Shown here: piece after piece, positions 31,927 to 41,044 of the stretch
How positions within the stretch are numbered: position 1 is the first letter of the stretch
How the letters are laid out: each line of letters opens with the position of its first letter
DNA from: Linnemannia schmuckeri
Taxonomy: Eukaryota > Mortierellomycota > Mortierellomycetes > Mortierellales > Mortierellaceae
NCBI GenBank assembly: GCA_029449235.1
Contig: JANATG010000001.1
Coordinates: 558,001-622,000 of the forward strand
Length of the DNA stretch: 64,000 nt
Reading direction: 5' to 3'
Made by a program: the position numbers and the translations under genes
Notes under the pieces: model-generated
What the model was told of the DNA's origin: nothing
What the model saw: the letters and a program-made list of their open reading frames with translations, nothing else
Databases searched by the model: none

Positions 31927-32784
31927 TCACTGCTGCGACTTCGATTGAATCTTCTGGATCTCAACCAACCTCGGAATATAATAAACCTCCTCCGCCGTCC
32001 CATCATCAAGAAAACTCCTCCCCTCACCCGCAACTTCCGTCCTATACCCATTCTCTAGCGCCATCGCATCCAAAGCCTTCAAATCCGCATAACAGCTAGT
32101 CCCGATCAATATCTCCCCTCCTTCAGGCAGATACTTCCTGCCTTAGGCCATGTAGCGGGAAAGAGACTTGTAGCCTTCGTCGAGTCTTTTATCGGTTTGG
32201 AGTTCTTTGACAATCGTAGATGAATTTTGCCAGGGGTGGTTTCAGAAGATATAATGGAATTTTGTGCCAGGGTCGAGGGCGCTGTAGAGGTCGCTGACGC
32301 GGATGTCAACTTCTTGGAGCGGCTCTTGGTCTTTCTCGGTGCCAAAATTCGAGTCCATAGTGGCGGCGTCAGTATTGGCCTCCAAAGGTGACTGCGAAGC
32401 AGAAGAGTACGAACTATCCCTCCCAAATTCTCTAAGCCCACCTCTCCCCGAGGACAACCCATTCTGTGCAAAGTTTCTGTTGATCACCGCAACTGCATCC
32501 GGGTTAACACCCACACCCATCGCTTTCCCTCTACCCTTCACAATATGCATGGCCACAATGCCAGACCCAACCCCAACCTCCAAGAAATCCTGTCCGGGTT
32601 GGATAGGTTTCTCGAGCTGTTGACCATACCATTTGAATTCCGGGAAATATTTTGGTGAATAGACGTTTGGGTGGATGGAGACTTTAAAGCTAGAGATGTC
32701 GGGAAGGGTGTAGGTCTGTCTGTGGGAGAGGGCCTTTTGGAGAAGGCGCGAGATGGACTCTTCTCAGGTGAGTCGTTCGGTCAT
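31927..32784 (-). pseudogene. Class I SAM-dependent methyltransferase (HemK-like fold), broken by three stops
   Basis: One frame runs from the ATG at 32784 to the TGA at 31927 without any indel, but has internal stops at codon 7 (TGA, 32764-32766), mid-gene (TGA, 32242-32244) and later (TAA, 32143-32145). Around them the protein is well preserved. The SAM-binding motif LEVGVGSGIVAMHI, the acidic-loop region GVGVNPDAVAVINRNFAQNG and the catalytic-site motif NHPW (NPPY/NPPW in the family) are all readable, as is the C-terminal GGEILIGTSCY. The motif order is that of the HemK/PrmC-type small methyltransferases that act on glutamine or nucleic acid bases. All three stops can come from single C-to-T (or G-to-A) changes. 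No splice pattern removes them cleanly, so a recent pseudogene is the best reading. Confidence 0.7.
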
Positions 32785-32789
32785 ACTTT

Positions 32790-33850
32790 TATTTTGGTTT
32801 TGGGTTGGGATGGGTCGGTGAGGTGGGCGGGTTGGTTGGAAATGAGGATTGGAAGAAGCTTTTTTTTTTGTGCTGCTGTTGTGGTGGTGGTGGAAACTGA
32901 TGTGGAGTATTGTCTGTGCGCTTTTTGTTTGTTTTCTTTGTGAAAAGAAGTTTGATTATGAAGATAGAGAGATGGGAAGAGAAAAATAAGGTGCTTTTTT
33001 AACCTCTCAAATTGCACCAAGCCCCCAGGAAAAGAACAAGAAAACACGGATAAAAAGAAGGAGAGGAAAAAAACGCGTGATGTTTGAATACAATGTTCAA
33101 AAGACAGTATTAGGGATAGAGGGAAAGAGGGCAAGTTCTAGGAAAAGGAAACAATATAGGTTTGTTTTTTTCTTCCAAAAATTGTAAAAAAAAGCCTTTG
33201 CGCGTAAGCGCCTGAGTGCATGCATAGAAAAACGTAGTGGTTTTTTTCTTGAATTTATACTAAACCAGCCGCAAAGAGTACTATGCTTCCTTGTTCTTCG
33301 TCTTCCTCCTCCTGTTCACACATACCCACCGTATTCGTGCTTACACTTGAACAGTTTAGGAAGGAAAGGGGGGAAAGGGCGGAAGCATAGAAAAGTCACA
33401 TACATAAAAACAATTAGGTAATATGGTGCAGCAAGATGCGATTCCACCAAATCTTGATAAACGATTGAAATTGACATTGTGCATAAAATTGAAAGATAAC
33501 GACAGCGTAGAGATCGAAAAGGAGGTTACGAAAAGTTCCTTTTTTATTTTTATTTGAGTAGAACGGCATTGAATTGAAATGAGTGAACTACAACCATAAA
33601 AAAAGAGACAAAAGTCGAAAGGAAAACAAGTGGCACGCAATTGCGGGGCAAAAATGAGAGAACAAGAGATGGAGGAAGAAAGAGAGAAAGGATGAATACT
33701 TTTTTACCATTCAAACAAACACACACCACGCCGCAAAAAAGATACCAATATGATACAGAGAATGAAAAAGAAGAAAAAGGAAAAGGAAATAAAAAGTACA
33801 CACAAAAAAAATGAAAAAAGTGAAGGAAGGAAAGATGAACCAGAGCCTTA
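32790..33850. other. Spacer upstream of the pseudogene and downstream of CCR4
   Basis: This is A- and T-rich sequence with CCR4 3'-UTR in its right part. Open frames are low-complexity. No gene or RNA was recognised. Confidence 0.45.
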
Positions 33851-33853
33851 GGA

Positions 33854-36339
33854 TTACTTAGAGTAGCTGTTTCGATGGTTGTTGTGGTTGGCGTTATTGT
33901 TAGAGCCGGTAGCTCCAAAGTTGGGCGTCGCGGCTCCCTTGGGCAAAGTAACCTGGGAGCGGAATTTAAACTCAGCCAGAATAGGGACGTGGTCAGATGG
34001 GAAGTGTGCATTGGGGAATCCAACACACCGACTCATGTACTCCTTCTCAACACCGCCCAGAAGACCCAATACCGACAGGAAGTTGGACGAGTAAAAGATG
34101 TAGTCGATCTCGGCCGCGAACGCAGGTGTAAAGTTGGTAAACGGCAGCTCAACCCCGTCACTGTACGAAGAGCGAAGTGACATCTTGTGGGAGAGACCTT
34201 CCGAGGTATAGGTACCGTACGCATGATCTCCAAAGTCGTCGTGTCCTTGTGTAATCGTTCCCTTGACCAAAAACTCGTAAACTCCCGAATCTCGCTCAGA
34301 GTTAAAATCTCCGCAAATAAGCGTAGGAAGCTTTCCGGTCGGGTTGGAGGGAGGCGCGTTTGATCCAGAGACTGGGAGATGGGCCCACTGAGTCGACAGC
34401 TTGTCAAGTTCGTCCATCATCATTGCCACCTGAACTAGCTTGACGTCTTTGAAGAGCGGATCCCAGTAGACGTGAGTGTTGGCGACGACGACCTTGTTCT
34501 TGGTGTCTTTGTGCTCCAAAAGGGTAATAACAGCAATCTGATCCTTGGTCATCACACGGTTGAAGATATCCTCTGTCTTCCTGAAATCGGGTCTCTGCAG
34601 AGCAATGTGATTGAACTCGACAAGGTGCTTATCAATCAAGGTAAATCTATACACATGGAAGCAAAGTAATCAAGAACCGAATAAAAAAGCGGGTGGGATC
34701 AGTTGACTAAATCCTGCAACATCCATCGACTCCCACCGTTTCTTAAGCATGTTAGCTGTCAGTTCCAAACCGAACACCTACTTGGACGCCTTGAAGAAGG
34801 TAGCACAACCGTCGACAATCCTGCGATCCTTTTCAGGCATGGTCTTTGCACGCGACTTTGGCCAGAAAACACTGTCATAATCAGCCTGCTGTTTCATCTG
34901 CTCCTTGAAGTAATCCTCATATTGACCCATTTCAAGTTCCTAATTTACCATACCGCAGGATCGTTAAAAAGTATTAGATCAGATATACAAGGAGCATCAA
35001 TAAATATCGCACTTTGCTGCCAGATCGCTGTAGACTGTACCTGAAGACAGACAATATCGGCGCTGTAGGCAAGAATCTCCTGAAGAATGAGTTCCTTGCG
35101 GTATTCCCATGTGAGAGCCCAGGAAGGAGTGTAGCCGTACATCTGTGGAGTCGCATAGTTTTCCGCCAGGATGTTGTAACAAAAGGTCGTAAAGGTGTCC
35201 GAGTTTGTCGATGAAGTGTTGTCCTCGAGCGGGATCCATTCTCTCTCAGGGGGAGGCAGTGGAACTATAAAAGAACGCCAAAAAGAAGAAAATCAGCGCG
35301 TTGAGTCATTTGTCTCGTTGTACTTCAATATGTGCAATACCAAAACACCATTGACTGGCATACCCGGACAGTTCTCGCGAAGGTAATTAATGACGGCTCC
35401 AGTGCCTTCCTGCTGCAACAAATTTTTGAGACTCTCGTTCAAGGGGTTTCCTTCGAGTGCCAAGATATCCAACTGGTACAGCGTGCCCATCTCTGCAGGC
35501 AGGGTCACAAGTCCATTGTCGACCAGCAAAAGCTCCTTGAGGTTGGTTAACATCCCGATCTCTGGAGGCACGGACGTCAGTTTGTTGCCAGACGCATCCA
35601 AAATGGTCAGCTTTGTCAGTCGGCTAATCTCGGGCGAGAGGAGGTGCAAGTTGTTGTGGTTGATGTAAAGGGCAGTTAAAAATGCGTACTGAAACAACTC
35701 TCGGCTCATGTTTTTGAGGCCCATGCCGCCGAGATCGAGCGTAGTCCACTGCTGAGGGTTGGGCGCTGTGGCATTTCCTGTCTTGTCTGCGCCTTCACCA
35801 TTGACTGCACCGGCCTTGGAGGGGTTGTTGGGATCAGTAATAGTGATGGCCGAGCTCAATCCAGTGCTCCTCGCTACCGCGGCCGCAGCTCTGGCGCGGT
35901 AGTGAGGCGTGGCAGACTGACGCGAGACGCTAGCATAATGAATCTGTTGCTGGTAATGAGTCGAGCCGGCGCCGAGCTGGGGAGTCAACGCGGCGGGGAT
36001 AGTCGCGGGAGAGGACAGGCCGGACTGCTGACGCATTTGGTTCTGGTGATGGTTATGCTGCTGCAAATGCTGGTGGGTCAATGCCTGATGCTGTTGCTGC
36101 TGCTGTTGTTGCTGCTGTTGCTGCTGTTGTTGTTGTTGAAACTTTTGGGCCAAGTTCATCTGGACGGGGTATCGAGGCACTCCGCCATTATACATTGCCA
36201 TGCCATGACCTATATGGTATCCAGAGTTGGCGGGGGTTCCGACCAGGGATGCAGGCGAGGACTGGGCTGGCGAGTAAACTTGGTTGGGGCCATTGTTCAG
36301 GGCTTGATAAAGAATAGGGTTGTAGTGTTGCTCAGCCAT
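33854..36339 (-). CDS. CCR4: CCR4 poly(A) deadenylase, catalytic subunit of CCR4-NOT
   Basis: It shortens mRNA poly(A) tails in the cytoplasm as part of the CCR4-NOT complex. Exons: 35364-36339, 35041-35264, 34782-34939 and 33854-34646; product 716 aa. The N-terminus (1-200) is low-complexity with 16 consecutive Gln and Ala-rich parts. Leucine-rich repeats at about 201-300, which bind the CAF1/POP2 partner, follow. Then comes the exonuclease-endonuclease-phosphatase domain. Its magnesium Glu in CLQELE falls at residue 401 right after a splice, and the later motifs NTHVYWDP, CGDFNSERDSG, EIDYIFYS and PSDHVPI (catalytic Asp-His) are complete. The LRR plus EEP order separates CCR4 from related nocturnin-like enzymes, which lack the repeats. 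Confidence 0.95.
36091..36138 (-). repeat. CCR4: Coding CAG/CAA repeat (16 Gln)
   Basis: On the minus strand, mixed CAA and CAG codons encode an uninterrupted 16-Gln tract near residue 70 of CCR4. Mixed codons make it less prone to slippage than a pure repeat. Confidence 0.9.
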
Positions 36340-36344
36340 CGTTC

Positions 36345-37432
36345 AATTGCTCAGGGCGTTCGAAGTTGTTAAGAGCTACGCAGTTTGCACTGGTTTTTTT
36401 TTTTGGTGTTTTGAGAAGCGAATAAAATCCTGGTGGTGGGGCTGGACCATGCAGAGTTGTATCGTGGTTGATCAGTAGAAACGTGAGGGCAACGAAGAAG
36501 GGTGGGGGAGAAGGAGTAAGAAAAGAATTACTGGGCAAGTAGAAAGAAGGGAGAGGAGGGGGAGAGCCGGCTAAAGAGAGTCCTGGAATAGTCGCCTGGC
36601 TATTTGAGGGGGTGCAGCGATAAAGAGAAGGAAGAGCAAAAGGGAAGAGAAGCAATGGGAGAAGGGGGTGGGTTAGGAGGACAGCTCCATGATAAATATA
36701 CAACTTCTGCATAAGTCTATCGCTCTGCCGATAGTCATTGTGTCTGTTGCAAATAACAAAAAGCGTTGCTCTTGTTACTGTTAGTCTCCCTGTTCAACTA
36801 ACGAGAAAGGGTGCGATTGTTGTGTCCTGTTTATTATGTGTTGGTAACAAGAGAAGAGGGTCTCTGGCTGTTGCATAGTATGGCTACTGTTGTGACACTG
36901 ACTGTGGACAAGGACACGCCACCAGATGGTAAGAAGCAACTACGTAGACTAAGTTGAGAGGCGTACTCCTTGTCGGCATGGCTCTCCTGATGTCAACAAC
37001 AACACCACCAAGACCCCACGCACACACATACACACACAATCTTCCTCGAAAGCAAGGATAAGTTTGGGTGGAAGGGAGGTTGGGCTTACATCGTTGTTGA
37101 CTGGGGGAGTGAAGAAACGAGAGCTGTCTTTTTTTTTTGTTTTTTTTCTTATATGTTTTTTTTATTGGTATCCTGCTAAGAGGGGACGAAGGCACATTGG
37201 CCACGGAAACAAAGAGGACAGAGTGGGAGGAGAAAGGGGAATGGGGGAAAAAGGAATGAGTGAAAGTCAAAAAGGAGATAAAAGAAGGAATAGGAAAAGA
37301 AAGCTCTTGCCACCGCTAAGTCGCACGTTGTACGGTGACGTCGATTTGGGGTGAGTGAAGTGACCTTGCTTCAATTAAAGCAGCCTTCGTGCAACTTCCT
37401 TTTCAGCTTTGCCACCATTAAACTACTACGCC
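36345..37432. other. Divergent promoter region between CCR4 and the BLOC1S5-like gene
   Basis: It contains purine-rich stretches (36480-36680, 37200-37310) and T-rich runs near 37130-37160. No gene was recognised. Confidence 0.45.
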
Positions 37433-38397
37433 ATGCAGCACGACTCGGGAACACCTCCAACCACCGCACCCGCACCAGGAATAACAGGTACTTACACAAG
37501 GTACCACTAAGTAGCAACACCTACATGTACAAAACAAGCCTGGTTGGAATCCCAACAACTGACATCAAGAGGCATTCGCCTTCAACGTGCCTTTCTTTTA
37601 GACGTTCACGCCCTTTACTCAAGACTCCTTGGCAACCCACAGGTTAATGCCGACAAGGCTATCTCTGCCTTTCGAGAGGAGTTTGAAGTAACGTACACAG
37701 CATATCCTGCTGCACTTCTACATTATTCTTTTTCTTTCTTTCTTTTTCTTCGCCTTCACTAACCGTGCCACCAACTCACTCACACTTCTGTCTCAACCTG
37801 ACTCATCCTGCTCACTCAAAATCCCTTTTCAATTGTTCCATACAACTCGCTAGGCCAAGAAGACTCTATTCAAGGAAAAGGATGACGAAACTGTGTCCAC
37901 TCTTCAACAGATTCCAGCGCAATTGATTAGCGCCAAGGAGCATCTGGATAACAGCCTTAGCAGCACGCAGTCAACTAGTGAGTAGCGACTTCCACCCCTT
38001 TTGATAACTACGGTTCTTGGACTTGGCGGATCAAATTGACACCTCCTTTCTACTTCACTCCATCCATTTCCTCATTCATCTAGCAAAACTAGCTGTCGAA
38101 AAGCTGCAAGCATTGCAACAAGCCATCGCCGCGAGCTCACAGGTTAGAATACAGTTGCCTTATTGCAAGCACTCTATGACACATTTATTACTATCCGATT
38201 TTCCATTCGTTAACCTTTTATCATTCCGTTTCTAGGCGCGTGAAAAATCCGCCAACCCGACACGATCCGCCAAGGAGGCCTTCCAGAAAGACATCTATGA
38301 CGCCAGAGACGCATTTGACCAGGAAATGGCCCTTCGACATGCCGATGTGGTGAGGCAATACGTTGGAGCATTTGTCCAGCAGATCGACCACTACTGA
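37433..38397 (+). CDS. BLOC1S5: BLOC-1 subunit 5 (Muted)-like coiled-coil protein
   Basis: In animals BLOC1S5 is a subunit of BLOC-1, which helps sort cargo from endosomes to lysosome-related organelles. Proposed exons: 37433-37487, 37572-37687, 37854-37977, 38084-38142 and 38236-38397; product 171 aa, compared with about 187 in human. After a Pro/Thr-rich start the key match is LLDVHALYSRLL followed by a Phe-rich FREEFEAKK, equivalent to the animal pattern around IHSRLLDHRP and KEFEEKR. The rest is long amphipathic helix with heptad spacing (LAVEKLQALQQAIAASSQ; later EKSANPTRSAKEAFQKDIYD). The second exon start is chosen because it gives an 84-bp intron; the alternative would leave a 24-bp intron. 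The family call rests on remembered sequence and on length, so it is moderate. Confidence 0.5.
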
Positions 38398-38706
38398 GTC
38401 CTGCTTCTTCACCACCGCCAACAATATTCGTTTTTTACGTTTCCTGACACTGCAAGGCATTGGGACTGTCCAAGAGCTGTGAGGGCTGCGCAGCACGCAC
38501 CCTCGTATCCTTGCGGTCCCGGAGTGTCTAACATGTATTCGGTAGAACCAACCGGTTTACGCTCGCTGGGTGTAGTTGTTCTCGATGCATGTATTGTTGT
38601 TTATTTTGGTAGTAAATGGTCGTCTGGGTTGGTGTACTGTTACTGTTGGGAGACCGGACAGACGGGGGGACGACTAAAAATCGACTCCCCCGGAGGGAAT
38701 AACAAT

Positions 38707-39318
38707 TTAGTGGACTCCTGGACCGTTGCTCTTGCTCTTCTTCTTGTTCTCCTCGTCCTTCAGCTTTTGTTCCCTCTGCAGTTGAGCGTGGTCGACCTTA
38801 CCCTCTGCCAAGTCGTTCAAGTATTGGATTTTCAGCTTGTCCATATCTGCCTGTGTCGTCCTGATAGTTTAAACATTTTTTTCCCGAGGTTTCCGATAGT
38901 CGTAGTAGTCGGTATAAATGGAATCAATACAACGGTTAATATCCTTAACAAGTCAACATGATAATTGCGAAGCAAAAGGCACACAAGATGTTTAACGAAC
39001 GAACGATAAAGGGCGAGAGGTACTTACAATGCCATCAGACACTTATTCATGGCCTTATGTTGTGCCCTGCATCCCCAGAGAACTGTGACCAACTTTCCGT
39101 GTGTGCATTCAACGAATTCTAACCAAGGAAACGAATGCAACCGTTAGCGAACTGCAAAGTCGATCCAGGGTTCCGCTAACCTTCATTCCGAGGCCATTCG
39201 GTTCTGTTCGTGGGTTGCTTTGTTTTGTACCTTTGACAACGGGGTCGCATTCCTTGAGGGCGTTGGCTTTGAGGGTCTTGAAGAGTACCTCTTCCTCTGC
39301 TCTTGTAAGAATGTGCAT
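38707..39318 (-). CDS. CMC1: CMC1-like twin CX9C protein (cytochrome c oxidase assembly)
   Basis: CMC-family proteins sit in the mitochondrial intermembrane space, are imported and oxidised by the Mia40 relay, and help assemble the COX1 module of complex IV. Exons: 39231-39318, 39028-39118 and 38707-38860; product 110 aa. The two CX9C motifs are exact: C24-x9-C34 and C46-x9-C56, forming the helical hairpin. The N-terminal helix and the Lys/Glu-rich tail (ending NKKKSKSNGPGVH) fit CMC1. The first CX9C is completed across intron 1. The gene converges on the BLOC1S5-like gene, with 309 bp between stops, and shares a 576-bp divergent promoter region with the NmrA-like gene. CMC2 is the main alternative; length and tail favour CMC1. 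Confidence 0.8.
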
Positions 39319-39769
39319 CCTGAATGTATATGTCTAAGTGGTTGATTCCTGTTGAGGGTGTGTTGGTCAAAAAAAGGTTTATTTGGTTCTCCCCGGTTTT
39401 GTGCGCCCGACTTGATCGGAAGTGGCTTTGCTCTCGTTTTGTTCAGGCGCGCTTCATTTTTTTTTTTTTTCCGCATTTTGATCAATGCCAACATGAGAGA
39501 AGGAAGCAACAATAAAACGCGAACATGACGCGTTTTTGGCTTCCTTTAATCACCATACGCGTACGGTCCTATTACTGATGTGGAGACGCTGCAGCATGAA
39601 CGATCATCCTCCGATATGAGTCCTTTATAGATTTATCAGTTAGCGTCAAATATCGCCATCATCTTTATCCAATGTACCGTATACCCATCACACCCTCTAT
39701 TCCATCGTCATTGACCATTGAGCCAGTAAAAGTGGCCACGACAGCAACCTTTCCTCCATCGCCAGCAGA

Positions 39770-39776
39770 TATAAAA
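39770..39776 (+). promoter_or_regulatory. TATA box of the NmrA-like gene
   Basis: TATAAAA lies 125 bases before the ATG, matching the spacing of the other TATA-like elements in the window. Confidence 0.5.
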
Positions 39777-39894
39777 TTGTCCCTTGACGACTCTCTTCTT
39801 TTTCATACTTCCTCACCAATAGTCATAGCACTAAACGCACATACTCCACCCCTACAAACACACAATCTCAAGACCCAACAACAGCAAAAAAAGC

Positions 39895-41040
39895 ATGTCC
39901 ACCATCCAGTCCACAATGTCGCACATTCTGCCTTCTTCCCACGTCAAGAAGGTCGCCATTACCAACGTCGACTCGTGGCTCGGCTGCTGGATCGCTGTCC
40001 ATCTGGCTGAGAAGCTCGAGAAGAAGTGTCCCAACGTCCATATAGTCGCCCTGGCCTGCAAGGACAACACCCACGCCGATCTCGACAAGCTCAAGAAGTT
40101 CAAGAACGTCCACATCCACAAGGTCGACTACAACGATGAAAGGTGCCTCGAAAAGGCCCTCTCCGGTGTTAGATGCTCGATCCTCCTCCCCGAGATGACC
40201 GAGCACCGTGTCAAGCACGCCAAGAACGTCCTCTGCGCCATGAAGAAAGAGAAGGTCAAGGGTTGTTTGCTCTTGTCGGTTGCCGGTGCCGAGAACAAGG
40301 AGCACAACTTGAAGGAGATCATGACCTTCCACGAGATCGAGCAGATGGTCGAAGAGTATTGCTCCTGCTACCTGATTCTCCGCAAGAGCATCCTCAACCA
40401 GTGTTTCCTCCTTTGGAGTCCCACTGTCCAGGAGAAGGGCGAGTTCCCTATGTCCTGTACCGCCGAGTGTCATATGGCCCCCCTCGATGCCTGTGACCTG
40501 GCCTGTGCAATCGAGACCGTCGTTGTTGAACACTGTAACGACGATGATAAGGGAGGTCACCGCGATGCCGAGGCTGCCATGAACGAGGAGTCGACTGACG
40601 ACGACCATTCTAACTTCGGAGGCGTCCACAAGAACAAAAAGTACACTCTGACCGGGCCTCGCAAGATTACGGCCCAGGGTCTTGTCCAGGCATTAAACGA
40701 GGAGACTGGTCAGCGCGTCCAGTTCAAGCAAGTCTCTCGCGAGGAACTCAAGAAGTACTTTGAGTCGCTCAAGAAACGCGAGGACTGGCCCGAAAACCTC
40801 AGCATCGACCGGTGTAATGAGGTCCTGTCCGAAGGAGCTCTTGCTGCCGAGGGTGGCGACCACCCCCACATGGCCCCCAACGAGTCGATGATCAACCTAT
40901 TGCTGGACGAGCTTGAGCTCATCAAGAAGGGCGATGCCGGCTTTGTCTCGGGCGATCTGGAGAAGATCCTTGGCCACCAGGGCAAGTCTGTCAAGGACTT
41001 TTTGCGCAAGTACAAGGATGAGTTCCGTCATCAACGCTAG
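39895..41040 (+). CDS. NmrA-like NAD(P)-binding-fold protein, intronless
   Basis: A single exon of 381 aa. The fold is read from a first strand and helix VKKVAITNVDSWLGCWIAVHLAEKL, alternating strands and helices such as VHIVALACKDN and VKGCLLLSVAGAEN, and the C-terminal KKYTLTGPRKITAQGLVQALNEETGQRVQFKQVSREEL. That last part is the usual 'substrate' half of NmrA/HSCARG proteins. In the first loop, where GATGxxG is expected, the sequence is TNVDSWLG, so two of the three glycines are gone. No Tyr-x3-Lys catalytic pair is evident. A cofactor-sensing or scaffold role is therefore more plausible than a dehydrogenase, by analogy with NmrA. An Asp/His-rich insertion (about residues 215-245) interrupts the fold. 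Codon use is strongly biased, as in GAPDH, so expression is probably high. Confidence 0.7.
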   Translation: MSTIQSTMSHILPSSHVKKVAITNVDSWLGCWIAVHLAEKLEKKCPNVHIVALACKDNTHADLDKLKKFKNVHIHKVDYNDERCLEKALSGVRCSILLPEMTEHRVKHAKNVLCAMKKEKVKGCLLLSVAGAENKEHNLKEIMTFHEIEQMVEEYCSCYLILRKSILNQCFLLWSPTVQEKGEFPMSCTAECHMAPLDACDLACAIETVVVEHCNDDDKGGHRDAEAAMNEESTDDDHSNFGGVHKNKKYTLTGPRKITAQGLVQALNEETGQRVQFKQVSREELKKYFESLKKREDWPENLSIDRCNEVLSEGALAAEGGDHPHMAPNESMINLLLDELELIKKGDAGFVSGDLEKILGHQGKSVKDFLRKYKDEFRHQR

Positions 41041-41044
41041 AACA

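Noticed and set aside
39868..40629. A 253-codon open frame antisense to the NmrA-like gene
   Set aside because: Same cause: biased codons on the sense strand. The sense protein has a recognisable fold.
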